From contig CM043967.1 of the NCBI GenBank assembly GCA_014529385.2, positions 129,346,182 to 129,410,181 of the forward strand: DNA of 64,000 nucleotides, in the 5' to 3' direction. The notes under the pieces were generated by a model. The model searched no databases and was not told where the DNA came from. It saw only the letters and a program-made list of their open reading frames with translations. The stretch's first letter is position 1; every line of letters starts with the position of its first letter. The translations under genes were made by a program, and so were the position numbers. Below are positions 34,858 to 47,190 of this stretch, in pieces. The DNA is from Adiantum capillus-veneris (lineage: Eukaryota; Streptophyta; Polypodiopsida; Polypodiales; Pteridaceae).

Positions 34858-35604
34858 CTTGTAGAGGAAGTGCTTAAAAAGATTAACTTGTATTCCAAAC
34901 CACAAGCTAAAAAACCAAAATGGTGTGCTATTGAACAAAAATGGACAAACCATGGGACGGAGGAGTGTTATTATAACAAGGGATATGTAAGAGAACGACC
35001 ATATGCTCCGCAAGCTCAGGTGACATCCCCTCAAGTCCCACCGATGCCTAGATATCAAACAGGCAACCTACCAGGACCTGTAGGTGTAGAAAGACCACAA
35101 CCAGTGTTGGGCCAACAACCACCCCTACCAGGATTACGACCGGTCGGCATAAGATACACACCCACAATAACTGAGTCGGATGATAAGACTTTGGTACCTA
35201 TGCATGCATACTACGACGAGCCCAATGGATATGCGGCGAACTCTGTCTATTATCCACTGGAAGAACCCTCTACACCAGAACCATGGAGCATGATAGGAAA
35301 TACAGGACCACCAACTGCTGTGCAGGCAGCGGGAGAAGGACGATATAGCCTAGATGAAAGAACACTATTGTTCATAGCCAACGGAGGCATGAGCGGGCAA
35401 AGAATTGCACACCAACAAAGAGGAGCTCCAGGAGCACCTCAACAACCTAAAGGACCATGCTACAAGTGTGGTGGAGACCATTGGCTGAGGGACTGCCCTC
35501 ATGACGAAATCATTAGCGTCAACGCAGATTTCACGGAGTGTGGAATTACTCACTTGATCCCTGATTTCCCTAAAACCCGAGCAAAGGAGCAAAAACTACC
35601 TTGA
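34858..35604 (+). pseudogene. gag: E1 gag, 3' part with zinc motifs
   Basis: The gag frame resumes after E2. It includes a Cys/His motif (WCAIEQKWTNHGTEEC) often seen in Athila/Tat gag, a proline- and glutamine-rich linker, and a CX2CX3HX4C nucleic-acid-binding knuckle (CYKCGGDHWLRDC) near 35460. It ends at TGA 35602-35604. The pol frame lies one base back and opens at ATG 35607, so expression of pol would need frameshifting or reinitiation. Confidence 0.8.
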
Positions 35605-35606
35605 AT

Positions 35607-38600
35607 ATGCTGGGAGCGCTGCCTTCCAATGGAGGGTCAGAAAACGAAAATCCAATTCCTGTTAAGGTCTTGGCGAGAGCCCAAGCAAGGAAAAATGACA
35701 ATCAGCCCAAGAGTAACGATGAAAATCAAGAAGAAATCAAGACTGAGAAGTCTAGCATCAGTCGTGATAATCCTTGGAAAGAACGAAGAGCAAAAATGAA
35801 CGCTAGACGTGAGCGAAAACAAAAAGATGTAGAAGCTGAGCTAACGATAGCTCGAGAGCAACTTAAACACCAAAGAGAGTCCGACTCTCTAAAATCAACG
35901 GAGGGACCAAGAAGTGCAAGCTCAGGAGGGTCGGTATTGGTAGATAAGATCAATGAACCCTTATATGCAATCTTGCAAGCATATGAAGCAAGATTGAAGA
36001 ACAGACAGACTCTAGAGCAAAGGTGGATGACATATCCATATCCAGAGATAGAAAAACAGAGACTAGAGATGTGCAAACAGCTGATTGAAACTGCACAAGC
36101 TTTACTGGAGCCTCCACCTATGGAAGCGGGAGATAGATTAATCAAACCACCAAATAATGAAACACCTCACAAAACCGAACAAAGGATACCCGACAAGATA
36201 GAAAACATTAAATCCTTGCCGGATGTTGAGGATGCAAAAGACGTGCCTAATAGCATTGATGAATCACTGAAAGATTTTCCACCATATTCCCCTATTGTGG
36301 AAGAAAATTGGCCTGAAGAGCTATGGGAAACGGTGCGAAAAGCTCAAGAAAAATATGAGACAAAAATAGTCGAGTCGGCACCTTTCTCGGAGTTGAACTT
36401 GAATAAGCCTCCATGGGATTTAGACGTTAAATCATTTCAAGGGGATAATGGTTCAGTTGCATCTGAAGATAGCAGACCAGAATCACTCAGAACTTTGCCA
36501 TCATATATGGGGAACTATGAGGCAAGGTCAAAAATTCGAAGAGTACCTTCTCAGAGAATAGGCGTGTCAAATCAATTGGACACTAAAATCCTGACAGACT
36601 TATTGACCACTCCGGTCAAGTTCACAATCACATTGGCAGAATTGTTAAAAATTAGGCCAAGAATGTGGACGAAAGTGGGCAAATGTCTTGAAAATTTTGG
36701 CATAAGGAGACCTCTTAAGTTCTTTGAAACCGAGCTTAATGACACCGAACCGAAGAAAGTCAACACTAGACCAGTGCCACTCAACAAGGTAGGAGAGTAT
36801 TGTGAAGGTGAAGACGGCAACACAACCCTACCAGTTGAGTATAACGGCATAGAGACTAAGGCAATACTTGATAGTGGATCTGGAATTGCCATTGCGACCA
36901 AAATGCTATGGGAAAAATGGGGAAAACCAGCAATACGAACAACTAGAATGAAATTGCAACTGGCGGATGGGCACATAGAAAGGCCTATAGGATCGCTTGA
37001 GGCAATTGTGGTATCTTCCTGTGGCATAGAGTACGAACATACCTTTGCCATAGTAGATTTCGGCAAGAAGAACAACTATGAAATTATCCTTGGTAGGCCA
37101 TTCATGAGGCAACTCAAAATGGTGCAGCACTGGGGGTATGATTATTTGTATCTAAGACATGCTGAAACTACTACACGTGTAAACATGAAAAATCATAGCT
37201 ACCATGATGTCACGAGAACCCCTGTGGAAGAATTTGACTCAGCCACCATTAGTGGATGAGAAGTCCCAGCGTGGCTTTGTAAGAAAAAGGAGATATGGAT
37301 GTGCGGGGCATCTCAATGTAGTGAATTTGACCACAATGAAAGGACACTAGAGAGGGTCTTGGAAGACGATGCATATATTCAAGAACCTTTTCCTGAAGAA
37401 AAGCTCGAACCCCTAGAATGGTCTCAATTTTTGGCTACATTGGATGTATGCGTCAATGAAGTCACTCCCACCAAATTTTGTGATGAGAATGGCTACGATA
37501 TCATACCATACTACAGGTTGAGCAAAATTGTGGAGGAGGACGAGAACAATGGAGATACTGAGAATATGAGGATAAATAAAATAGAAACGAAACTTGAGAT
37601 TAAGATAGTGGGCTATGTGGACATTCCCACTAAAGAAATCAAGCAGGAGGGAGAAGAATTTTATGATTCTTCTGATCAAAGTGAAAACAAGGATAGTGCG
37701 GATGACAAGAAGTCAGAAAATACGGAGGGAGACAACAATCAAGATCAAGACAATTACTTCTTCTACAATTTCCCAAACCAAAGTGAGAGACGCCAAAAAA
37801 GATACAAGAGTAAACGACACCATATCAGTCCACCAACCAGGCTGAGACCCATGCCGGAGTTTAAGGGTAAGACACATTTCCTTATGAACATTCATGCTGT
37901 TGATTGTGCTAAGGATAAAGTGTCAGGAAGATTTCTTAAGGTTGTTGAAGACTCAGGATTTAAGTCCAAACTGTTGAAACCTAGGAAAACCAGCAAAGCA
38001 AAAAAAAGAGTTGCAACAGAAAAATTGAATGTCTGTGGTAGTCCAATTATGACAAAAATTGAACGGAAAATGAGATACAATGAGTTGAAACAAAAAATTA
38101 AAAATGTATGGACAACTGAAATGGAAAGTAGCGATGGAACGAACGCTAGTGATGGGAGTAAAAAGATAGATGTACCTCCTCACTATTGTAAGTACACCAT
38201 TCAGGAAAGAAGATTGGTGGTTCAGCAACCAATGAGGGAGCCTAAATCAAACGAGTCCTACGATGGGCCAGAGAACGCTAAGAAAATAGACTTAGTAGAG
38301 CCAGGAGAAAATCCTCGACCTGCTTACATTGCCACAGATCTAGGTCGAGAAGAAGAGGAATTACTAATCAAAACACTTAAGGAATTTCGAGATGTATTTG
38401 CATGGCCGTACAAAGATTTGAAGGGAGTGGATCCTAACATTTGTGAATATTCAATCCCTCTAAAGTCTGATGCAAAGCCAAGCAAACAACGTCCATACAC
38501 GTATAATGAGACATTCGCCAAAAGAATAAAAGAGGACATAGACAAACTTATGGATGCTGAATTTATATATGAGATAGAACACACAGATTGGGTGTCCCCG

Positions 38601-39482
38601 ATAGTGGTGGTACCAAAGAAAAACGGGAAATTACGAGTGTGTGTGAATCTCAAGAAGGTAAACGCAGCAACAATAAGGGACAACTACCCTCTTCCTATCA
38701 CTGAACACGTCCTGGAACGAGTAGCAAGCAAGCAAGCCTATATCTTTATGGACGGATTCTCTGCTTATAACCAATTGGGGGTCAAACTAGAAGATTAATA
38801 CAAAATAGCATTTGCAACAGAATGGGACATATATGCGTTTAGGGTAATTCCATTTGTCTTGACCAATGCTCTAGCCACATTTCAGAGATTAATGACACAC
38901 GCTTTTAAAGAATACTTACGAAAATTCTTGGATATTTACATGGATGACTTGTGTGTCTATTCTCTATTAAGAGAAGACCATATAGATCATCTTAGAAAGG
39001 TATTCGAGAAATGCAGAACGTATAGGATTTGCCTCAAGCCAGAAAAATGTGTATTCATGGTACGACAAGGTAAAATCTTAGGCCACATAGTGTCGGCTAA
39101 TGGAATTACCACTGATTAAGACAAGGTAAAGGTGATCATAGAATTGCCAAGACCAAACATTGTACGATAGGTACAATCATTTATGGGACATTGTGGATAC
39201 TACCGACGTTTTATCTACATGTACGCTGTAACAGCAAAACCCTTGTATAGTCTAATCACGCTCTTCATTTGGACAAATGAATGTGAGGAGTCATTCCAAA
39301 AACTAAAAGATGCACTGGTATCTACACCAATTCTAAAAGCACCAAATTGGTCAAAGATCTTCCATGTACATGTAGATGCTTCAGCATTTGCAATAGGCTG
39401 TATATTCGCACAACCAGATGAGGGTAAGACGGATTTCCCAATCAGTTATGCTAGTAGACAACTCAACAGTGCAGAAAAGAAT
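35607..39482 (+). pseudogene. pol: E1 pol: first protease, RT, start of RNase H (interrupted by E3)
   Basis: A single frame with stops at 37257, 38796, about 39117 and about 39168. The domain order is a charged N-terminal region, a retropepsin (AILDSGSGIAIATK at about 36862; EIILGRPFM at about 37083), a second acidic/basic linker, and RT. RT shows DWVSPIVVVPKKNGKLRVCV, FMDGFSAYNQ, the YMDD catalytic loop and LGHIVSANGITT. GHCGYYRRF and the RNase H start, HVDASAFAIGCIFAQ, follow. Coding ends at AEKN, where E3 is inserted, and resumes at 48750. The first RT motif has Asn where CVDY is usual. Confidence 0.85.
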
Positions 39483-40794
39483 TGGGGGCTTTTCACAAGC
39501 CAAGCTCCCATACCCCTCTTCTCTCGTCCCCACCCCATGAAAACCCCCTCTTAGGGAGGGAGTGATAAAAGACATTGGAAAAAAGTAAGAAAAAAATAAA
39601 GTATGATTATGTAAATATATGAGAAAGGTAAAATAGGCCACCTCATGCCTGCGGGGCAGTCCATCCCCACCTTGCCTCCTTTTTCTTCATTGTTGCCCGG
39701 CCGTGTGTCCCTTTTCCTCTCCTCCACTCAAAAGGTCAACCCCCTCTCTCTTCCCCTTGTCCTTTCTCTTTTCTCTCTCCCCTCAAGCTACCCCACCTCT
39801 CACCAATAATGCATTCTAACTCACCAATAATGCACCCTAACTCACATGCAACTTACCCTATCTTCCAAAATAGTATACCCCACCCCCCCTTTCTCTCTCC
39901 TATCATATCCCATGACCCAAATACCCCCCTCTCTCTCTAAAGGGCGCCATGTCTCTTGTCTTGTAGCTAAATAACCTCCCACACACTCACACACACTCAG
40001 TTTCACTGAAAAAGGTGCCCACAGACCCATCCCCACCCGGTGGTTACCTGATTTTTCTTGTGTTCACACACATCTGCACACAGATTCACCTCTGAGCACA
40101 CTCCCCTCTCTCCCCTCTTGTAATTACTTTATTCTCCATGTCACCTCTCACTTTTTTTCATCAACCCATCTCTCTCTCTTAGTCTTACTCTCATGAGACT
40201 GCTGTTCTGGCACATATACACACAGCCAGACAAGTGGGGCCCACAGTCACATGGCCTATGTAGATAATGATTTCTTCATTTCTAAATTCTAGAATTTCTC
40301 CCCCCCTCCTCCCCTATATAAAGAGGGGTCACCATCACACAAAAACACACAACATCACCAAAGAACACACTATGCACTGTGTGTGCCTAGTGCACACACA
40401 CACACCCACACCATCACCATCACCGCAATCACCATGCTTATCTTGAGCATGACCTCTACACCCTTGGCTATGGAAGATGAAGGGCAACTAAATGAAGGAT
40501 GATGGCCGTAATCCTCGTGCGAGTCTTTGCCATCAACTCCCACCTATCCGCCATGTGCTCTACCACTCTCTCCCTTCTCATTCCCCTACCCTATGCTCCC
40601 CATTTCATCGCCTTATTCTCTAAATAAAGCTTGAGGTTTTGTGAGTATGTTTTCTTGCAATGTTTTGCCCATGTGAGGTGTGCAGAATCGCCACCTAGTC
40701 TTGTGTTTTGGAGTGAGCTTGTGTATGTGTGAAGGGTGTGCGGATTCGCCATCCTTTTGTGGTGCCTAAGTACTAAGCCGCTATACTTCCTCCC

Positions 40795-40838
<44 letters not shown>

Positions 40839-41054
40839 TCTCACTTGATCTCATTCCCTTTCCTCTTCATCATTACTCCCAAGCATCCATCTCTCTTGGA
40901 TGAAAACTTTGTTATGGTGGTGTGTTGTTTGCATCCTTCCGCTGAAGCTAGGTGGTGCCCCCTGTTTGCTTTACCATGACAGGCTCGAGGCGCGCCATTC
41001 GGTCCCCGTTGTTTTAGAGGTGGTCGGGGTTCGGGGTTCGCTTTGCTTCCGTCA
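39483..41054 (+). repeat. E3 5' LTR
   Basis: A TATA box, CTATATAAAG, lies at about 40314-40323. A CT microsatellite lies at about 40799-40835. A short CACCATCACCATCACC repeat lies near 40410. The LTR differs from the 3' LTR by small indels, microsatellite length and scattered substitutions, so the insertion is fairly young. Confidence 0.9.
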
Positions 41055-41056
41055 TT

Positions 41057-41074
41057 TGGTGCCCCCACTGAGGA
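41057..41074 (+). promoter_or_regulatory. E3 probable primer-binding site
   Basis: TGGTGCCCCCACTGAGGA lies two bases after the LTR end, at the expected place. It resembles the site of Tat/Ogre elements (TGGCGACTCCACTGGGGA type). I cannot assign the tRNA with certainty. Confidence 0.6.
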
Positions 41075-41912
41075 TCTTTTCATGAAACCCTTCAGTTTAT
41101 AAGACTGAAACCCTTAAACTATTGTGAATGGATGAATGGCTAGCAGGATTTGCTAATTGGACGACAGAAGAAGAAGAGCTCCAAGCACAACTAGACGAAC
41201 TCCGCATCTCCATCGAAGCTCGAGTGCTAGGCGTAACGGTAATCGATTTGCAATGGGAGAGTCAACCAACACGCCAAACCCAGTGGATATACATAGGCCA
41301 AGTGCCAAGAAGAAGAAGGAGAAGGTCGAAACCATGTCCGCAACCTACAACCAACCCACAACAACAAAATGGAAGGAGCTCTACACAATAGAGAATCAAC
41401 ACTATTCTACTTTGAGAATCGGGTAACTCAAGTCACCGAGGTAAGTATCACAGTCAGTTTTCAAGTCGCACCTGATGCTGCAGCACAGATAACGGAAGCA
41501 TTGGCTCACACTCTCACTAGAGAAACTAGGGATCTACTGAGTTTGTTTCAGGAAAGAACACCACCCTCTCCCACAAGCTTGGACAGTGACTAAGCACCTC
41601 TAAGCTTCACATGAATCAGTACAACCTACCTCAAGACAGATCACACATACCAACACATGTACGCTCAATCAAGGTAATACTGGATTTGAAGGCTCACTAC
41701 CAGCACGTCATTGACACCATGCCGGGTGGGGAGCGGTTCTTGGAGGTTCTGGCATCAGATCAACCATTTGTCTTACCTTTGGTACAAGGCAATGTATCGT
41801 TTGAAGTTTTAATCTATGTCCTAGTATAAGAGGGTATACACGCCTCCTTGTAAAGAAGAAAAAAACTTTTGCAAGTTAAGTAGTGTGTCTTTCTAGCTCT
41901 CTCTCAGTAATC
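41075..41912 (+). other. E3 leader with small open frames
   Basis: Several short open frames (41128-41391, 41369-41593, 41611-41829) precede gag. Some look protein-like, such as VSITVSFQVAPDAAAQITEA and THVRSIKVILDLKAHYQHVI. Tat/Ogre elements can carry an extra ORF before gag, and these could be exons or remnants of one. I do not claim a product. Confidence 0.35.
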
Positions 41913-44162
41913 ATGGCAAGTGTAGCATTTCCAACATTTAAAGGAAAGAAGGGGGAGGATTTGGTAACAGACTTCCTAGATGACTTTGAAGTAGCATGTG
42001 TAGTGAGCAACAAAGATACGGATGAATCCCGGGTTAGAATCTTTAAGCATCTCATGAAGCTAGAAGCTAGATCATGGTACAATGCACTTCCACAAGCAAC
42101 CAAGGATGACTGGGAACCCTTAAAAACCGCTTTTAAGAGGCGCTTTGGGGGAGGTACCACTTCAGAAAAGTTGTGGGACAAGTTGAGAGACTTGAAGCAG
42201 GAGGGTCTTTTAGAATATGCCACCTATGAGTCCAAATTTGTGGATTTGTGGGAACGGTGGGTTGAGTCACTGGCTAGGGGGGAAGCTGCACCCGATTTCC
42301 TAAAAAAAGATCGGTTCACGCATGGCTTATGGCCGCTTCTCAAGGAGAAGGTGAAAGGTAGATTCCCGGCTACGTACGAGTTAGCCGTTGAGATTGCTCG
42401 CCTTAAAGACAAGAAGCTGCAAATGAAAGCCAAAGAAACCGAGTCAACAGAATCAGGAACATCGCGTCGACCAGCAACTACGACAACCACCATTCCACCA
42501 CCACCACCGGCTCTTGGGGTAAGAGATGACCAACAAGATATGTTGGCCCATATTACTGACCAACTGCAGAATTTGTCTGTCCACTTAATACAACAAGGGA
42601 GGAGTCAAGAAAGAGATCAAGACCCTGGAAGAGCACGAAGACAAAACAGGGAGTATCATTGCTACAACTGCGGAGAAGACGGTCACGGTATGTACTACTG
42701 TCCCAAACCACGACAAAACTATAATAGAGGAGATAGGAGGAACCAATTGTCACCCCCTAGAGAAAGAACGCCCCCACCCCGAGCACCACCCCCACCAACA
42801 CAAATTCTACGTCCACCCCAGACACCACTACAAGCATCCATCCCACCTCTTCCACCAGCCCCACCACCTGATCGCCCTGTAAACATCATAAGGCTAGAAG
42901 AGAAAGGAAAAGCCATAGTAGTGGATCCACCGAGAGAAAAGGAGAGGGACAAGGGTAAGGAGAAGGTAACCTTTTTAGAACCACTTGAAGCCATGACTGT
43001 GAAAAGAGCTAGGAGGGAGAAAGCTACACAATCAGATGATGAGAGAAGCATGAGAGGAGAAACTAGCAAGAGGCCATCCAGGCCACGACGGAAATTGGGC
43101 ATCACCGACTTCCAGCTAGGGGAAAGTTCTAAGCCCTATGATCTAACATTGGATGTGGCAGAGCAAGGACCGAAGATTACATGGCCACAGCTGCTACATC
43201 TTGCACCAAAAGTAAGGCGACAATGGTCTAAAATGGTTAGTACAAGACGATCCAAAACAAAGGTAGCCGGAGCAATTTCGGGATGCAACATGGATGACAT
43301 CCTTCCAATTGTCGACGTAAACATAAAAGGAAAGAGGGTTGGAAACACCTACATTGATGGAGGTGCACAAATCTGTGTAATGAGCGAAGCTATGATGCTT
43401 CGATTAGGGCTCGAGGTTGACAGGCCTTCTCCATGCAAGGCAATGATGGCAAACTATGCAAAAGTAAAGTGTGTGGGTGTGATAAGTGCCGTGAAAATCA
43501 AAGCTTTCAACACTGAGGTAGAGGTAGATGTTTTTGTAATGCCCACTAAGGGGGAGGGCTATCCACTAATTTTGGGAAGGCCATGGTTGATGGCCATGAA
43601 GGCAAAACAGGACTGGGGTACTGGCCTTCTACGCATGACCGGTAAGAAAGGGGAGACAATCTACTACGACATGAGGATTGGCAAACAGAAGCAAATGAAT
43701 CTGGAAACATCGGCAAATGAAACCACTAGCGAATCTTCCAGTTCTGAGGAGACCACATCCACCGACGAAAGTGACAGTTCCATTGATGTGATGGGTATCA
43801 TTATGAAGGATCCACAAAGGGTAAGCACAACTGGTGATCCATCACCAAAAGGGAAACATGAAGAGGAGAGAAAATCACCTGGCCTAGGAGGAAGTAGGTT
43901 GAAGGGTATGTTGTCTACGGAATTAACACTTGAGGAGAAAGATAGTTTTTTGCAAATGTTGATGGGATTTCCTAACCTGTTCATTGACAACTATGAAAGA
44001 ATCACAGGCATTACAGTGGTGGAACATCATATTAAGCTGAAGGAAGGGGTAAAACCAGTTGTGCAAAAGCTACGACGATTGGGGGTCATACAAGAAAAGG
44101 CACTCTTGGCCGAGGTAAGGAAACTGCTGGAGGCGGGATTCATCTATCCTGTAGAAAACTAA
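41913..44162 (+). CDS. gag: E3 gag and protease
   Basis: I chose ATG 41913 (MASVAFPTFKGKKGED) because the upstream codons are not gag-like. The capsid region runs to about residue 180 (ARSWYNALPQATKDDW, FKRRFGGGTTSEKLWDKLRD). A CX2CX4HX4C knuckle (CYNCGEDGHGMYYC) lies near 42660, then a proline-rich linker. The retropepsin carries IDGGAQICVMS at about 43354 and PLILGRPWLMAM at about 43563. An acidic/serine stretch and the RT N-terminal approach (GVKPVVQKLRRLG) follow. The frame stops at TAA 44160-44162 immediately before RT in the same frame. This is either a decay mutation or a readthrough point. Confidence 0.85.
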   Translation: MASVAFPTFKGKKGEDLVTDFLDDFEVACVVSNKDTDESRVRIFKHLMKLEARSWYNALPQATKDDWEPLKTAFKRRFGGGTTSEKLWDKLRDLKQEGLLEYATYESKFVDLWERWVESLARGEAAPDFLKKDRFTHGLWPLLKEKVKGRFPATYELAVEIARLKDKKLQMKAKETESTESGTSRRPATTTTTIPPPPPALGVRDDQQDMLAHITDQLQNLSVHLIQQGRSQERDQDPGRARRQNREYHCYNCGEDGHGMYYCPKPRQNYNRGDRRNQLSPPRERTPPPRAPPPPTQILRPPQTPLQASIPPLPPAPPPDRPVNIIRLEEKGKAIVVDPPREKERDKGKEKVTFLEPLEAMTVKRARREKATQSDDERSMRGETSKRPSRPRRKLGITDFQLGESSKPYDLTLDVAEQGPKITWPQLLHLAPKVRRQWSKMVSTRRSKTKVAGAISGCNMDDILPIVDVNIKGKRVGNTYIDGGAQICVMSEAMMLRLGLEVDRPSPCKAMMANYAKVKCVGVISAVKIKAFNTEVEVDVFVMPTKGEGYPLILGRPWLMAMKAKQDWGTGLLRMTGKKGETIYYDMRIGKQKQMNLETSANETTSESSSSEETTSTDESDSSIDVMGIIMKDPQRVSTTGDPSPKGKHEEERKSPGLGGSRLKGMLSTELTLEEKDSFLQMLMGFPNLFIDNYERITGITVVEHHIKLKEGVKPVVQKLRRLGVIQEKALLAEVRKLLEAGFIYPVEN

Positions 44163-47066
44163 GAATGGGTGTCACCCGTAGTGGTGACGCCTAAAACGAA
44201 TGGTAAGTGGAGGGTCTGTGTTGACTACAAACCACTAAATGCAGCTACAAAGAGAGACCACTTTCCTCTCCCTTTCTTGGATGAAATTCTGAATGAAGTA
44301 GCGGGTTTTGAATGCTATACCGTCTGTGATGGTTATTCTGGATACTTTCAAATACGCATAGCCTTGGAAGATCAGCTAAAAACCACTTTTATCACGCCAT
44401 GGGGTTGTTTTGCATACAGGGTTATGCCATTTGGTCTCACAAATGCACCTACCACATTCCAAAGATATGTCACATATGTTTTTCAACCGTTCTTTGGAAC
44501 ATCCATAAGAGTGTTCATTGATGATTTTTGTATATATAGCTCCCGTATTTCACATTTAGAAAAGGTAACTGAAGGTTTAGCCAAGTTGCAGAGCCTAGGT
44601 GGGCAATTAAATGTGGACAAATGCCACATTGGGGAGAGTAAAGTCATTCTACTAGGCCATGAAATTTCAGCAAAAGGTATCAACGCCGACCCAAGTAAGG
44701 TGTCCGCACTCATAGCCCTACCTTCACCAACGACCGCACATCAACTGGTCTCTTTTCTACAGAAGGTGAGGTACTTAAGTAGATTCATACATCTACTATC
44801 ACAACTTGTTCTACCACTGCAACAACTCACTCAAAGATCAACTTTCACTTGGGACGAGGAAAGCGAACATCACTACAACAAGGTAAAGGAGGTCTTAGCC
44901 ACTCTGCCAACTATCTCACCACCTAAGTGGGATGAAAAATTCTATGTCACCTCAAGTGTTGGTGATGAATCATGGGGGGCTGTGCTACTCCAAAAGGATA
45001 TGACGACATCTTTCATGAGGCCAATCTACTTCTCTAGTCGAATGATGGCAGCAGGAGAGAAAGGTTTCACCCATGTGGAACACTTAGTCCTAGCTCTTAG
45101 ATTTGCAACTACAAAGTTTAGGTCATATTTGCTGCCTAAGCAATTTGTGATTCTAACCACGGATGAAGTATTTCCCTATGTTGTACAACACATGGATGTG
45201 TCTGCTAGAATTACTAAATGGCTAGTTCGTCTGCAAGAGTTTGACTACACGGTACAGGTAGAAAGCACGACAAGGGCAAGTTTGGGGGGACTCATGACCT
45301 ACCAAGTCTTTGAAAGGAAGGAGAAGCAATCTAAGGAAGGAGAAGTCCGATTACCTCCAGTACCACCTATGGTAGAAGGAGCATACTCTCTCTACTTTGA
45401 TGGAGCCTACAAGCGAGCGTACGACAAAGCAGTTGCAGGCATAGTGGTCTTTGATGACAAAGGGACAAAGGTATTTTCGTTGGGCCAATTGTTAGATTCA
45501 CATTCTAACAATGAAGCTGAGTATGCAGCACTAACCAAGGGTCTACAATGGTGCGTCTCGCAAGGTGTACAACGCCTTAATGTATTTGGGGATGCTCTAC
45601 TTCTGGTAAGGCAAGTAAATGGAGCATGGACATGCAAGAATCCTAGTTTAAGGACTCACTTAAGTGGTGTAAAAACCTTGTTGGGTAAGTTTGAAGAAGT
45701 TCAAATACACCATATCCCAAGGGCTCAAAACCAAGAAGCAGATGCCCTAGCAAGTGAAAGACTACAGGAAGTGGTGGTTGGAGCAATAAAACTAAAGCTC
45801 CCTCTATTTCAAGGAAGTGATGCCTTGCCTGACATCATGCATTTTTTGGAGACAGGGGAATGCCCATCAGATTTAACAAAGGGACAGAAGCAATGGCTGA
45901 CGCGGAAGGCCACAAGGTATCGACTCATCAATGACGGTTTGTACTGTAAGGGTAAGGACCAAATACTCAAGAAGGTCCCTCTCTCTCAGGAAATCACGGG
46001 AGTAATTGCTAGCTGTCACGACGGGGTTTGTGGTGGTCACTTTGCCCTAGACATAACAAGTAGGAAAATCTTGCAGGCAGGCTTCATATGGCCTAGCCTC
46101 AACCGTGATGTACACCACTGGTGCAAAACATGTAAGTTGTGTCAAAAGGCCGGCACTAGGTCACTTATGCCTAAACCACAGACACCTATTCTCTCATATG
46201 GCCCATTTGAAAAATGGGGTATCGATGCCATTGGGCCATTACCTAGGGCCAACTCAGGAAAATTCTACATTATCATGGGGGTTGACTACACGACTAGATG
46301 GGCAGAGGCTACAACCACCACTAGAATCACAGCGGTAGAGGTAGCTAAATTTATCTACGAGCACATATGTTGTAGGTTTGGCACATCTTTAGAGATCATC
46401 TCTGATAGAGGGCCAGGTTTCAGAGCAGACTTGGTAGGAGAATTAATGCAGAAACTGGGCATTACAAGGAGGCACTCTTCACCATATTACCCTCAATGTA
46501 ATGGCCTAGTTGAAAAGGTAAATGGAATGGTTTCTAAAATTATTACCAAGAAGGTAAACAATCATCCTGGAGACTGGGATAAGTATCTACTACCAGCTTT
46601 ATGGGCCTACAGAACTTCATTTCGTACATCCTTGGGATTCACACCGTATCATCTAGTATTTGGTAAGGAAGCAATCTTGCCCATTGAAGTGCAACTACAA
46701 AGTCTCAGAGTAATGGCAAGCCAGCTTCAACAGCCCAACATGCATTTGAGAGATCACATCATCAACTTGGAAAGACTGCAGCTGGACAGAGAAGAAGCAA
46801 TAAATTATTATGCAGCACAAGCAGAGCATAGACGGCTTAGCTTTAACGAGCATCTCCAGAAAAAAGAATTGAAGAAAGGAATGTTGGTGCTCCGCTACGA
46901 CAATCGCTTCGACACGCGCAAGGATAAGAAACTCCTACTCCGATGGGAAGGCCCTTTTATCATCAGGAAAAAGTATGCCAATGGAAGCTACCAGCTTATG
47001 GAGGCTAATGGAAAACTTCATAAAACCAGGGTAAATGGTTGGCGACTTAAACCTTATTTTCTTTGA
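44163..47066 (+). CDS. pol: E3 RT, degenerate RNase H, archaeal-type RNase H and integrase
   Basis: The frame continues straight from gag-protease after the TAA. Residue numbers count from 44169. RT has FIDD at 116-119. The ordinary Gypsy RNase H follows, but its first catalytic Asp is Thr (VTSS at 260-263). A second, archaeal-type RNase H keeps all four acidic residues (YFDGA D411, NNEAEY E449, GDALLLV D475, EADALA D525). The integrase has an HHCC finger (HDGVCGGH ... CKLC), a DDE core (GIDAIGP, ISDRGPGF, CNGLVEKVN) and a C-terminal RWEGPFIIRKKY. The ORF is open throughout and ends at TGA 47064. Confidence 0.9.
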   Translation, partial: EWVSPVVVTPKTNGKWRVCVDYKPLNAATKRDHFPLPFLDEILNEVAGFECYTVCDGYSGYFQIRIALEDQLKTTFITPWGCFAYRVMPFGLTNAPTTFQRYVTYVFQPFFGTSIRVFIDDFCIYSSRISHLEKVTEGLAKLQSLGGQLNVDKCHIGESKVILLGHEISAKGINADPSKVSALIALPSPTTAHQLVSFLQKVRYLSRFIHLLSQLVLPLQQLTQRSTFTWDEESEHHYNKVKEVLATLPTISPPKWDEKFYVTSSVGDESWGAVLLQKDMTTSFMRPIYFSSRMMAAGEKGFTHVEHLVLALRFATTKFRSYLLPKQFVILTTDEVFPYVVQHMDVSARITKWLVRLQEFDYTVQVESTTRASLGGLMTYQVFERKEKQSKEGEVRLPPVPPMVEGAYSLYFDGAYKRAYDKAVAGIVVFDDKGTKVFSLGQLLDSHSNNEAEYAALTKGLQWCVSQGVQRLNVFGDALLLVRQVNGAWTCKNPSLRTHLSGVKTLLGKFEEVQIHHIPRAQNQEADALASERLQEVVVGAIKLKLPLFQGSDALPDIMHFLETGECPSDLTKGQKQWLTRKATRYRLINDGLYCKGKDQILKKVPLSQEITGVIASCHDGVCGGHFALDITSRKILQAGFIWPSLNRDVHHWCKTCKLCQKAGTRSLMPKPQTPILSYGPFEKWGIDAIGPLPRANSGKFYIIMGVDYTTRWAEATTTTRITAVEVAKFIYEHICCRFGTSLEIISDRGPGFRADLVGELMQKLGITRRHSSPYYPQCNGLVEKVNGMVSKIITKKVNNHPGDWDKYLLPALWAYRTSFRTSLGFTPYHLVFGKEAILPIEVQLQSLRVMASQLQQPNMHLRDHIINLERLQLDREEAINYYAAQAEHRRLSFNEHLQKKELKKGMLVLRYDNRFDTRKDKKLLLRWEGPFIIRKKYANGSYQLMEANGKLHKTRVNGWRLKPYFL

Positions 47067-47170
47067 TTTGACCAGGCTCCACCAATTGACATTCCAGATG
47101 AGGACACACCATCAGCCGCCACCTCCGACGATAATGATCAAACAGATCTAGAGACATGAATGCCTCTAGC

Positions 47171-47190
47171 CAAAAGGGGAGGGCTAATGA
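47171..47190 (+). promoter_or_regulatory. E3 polypurine tract
   Basis: CAAAAGGGGAGGGCTAATGA directly precedes the 3' LTR. It is the expected primer for plus-strand DNA synthesis. Confidence 0.8.

Noticed and set aside
39842-40036. Short minus-strand frames in both E3 LTRs (39842-40036, 47546-47740)
   Set aside because: These are LTR sequence without conserved protein features. The reading frame survives only through LTR similarity.
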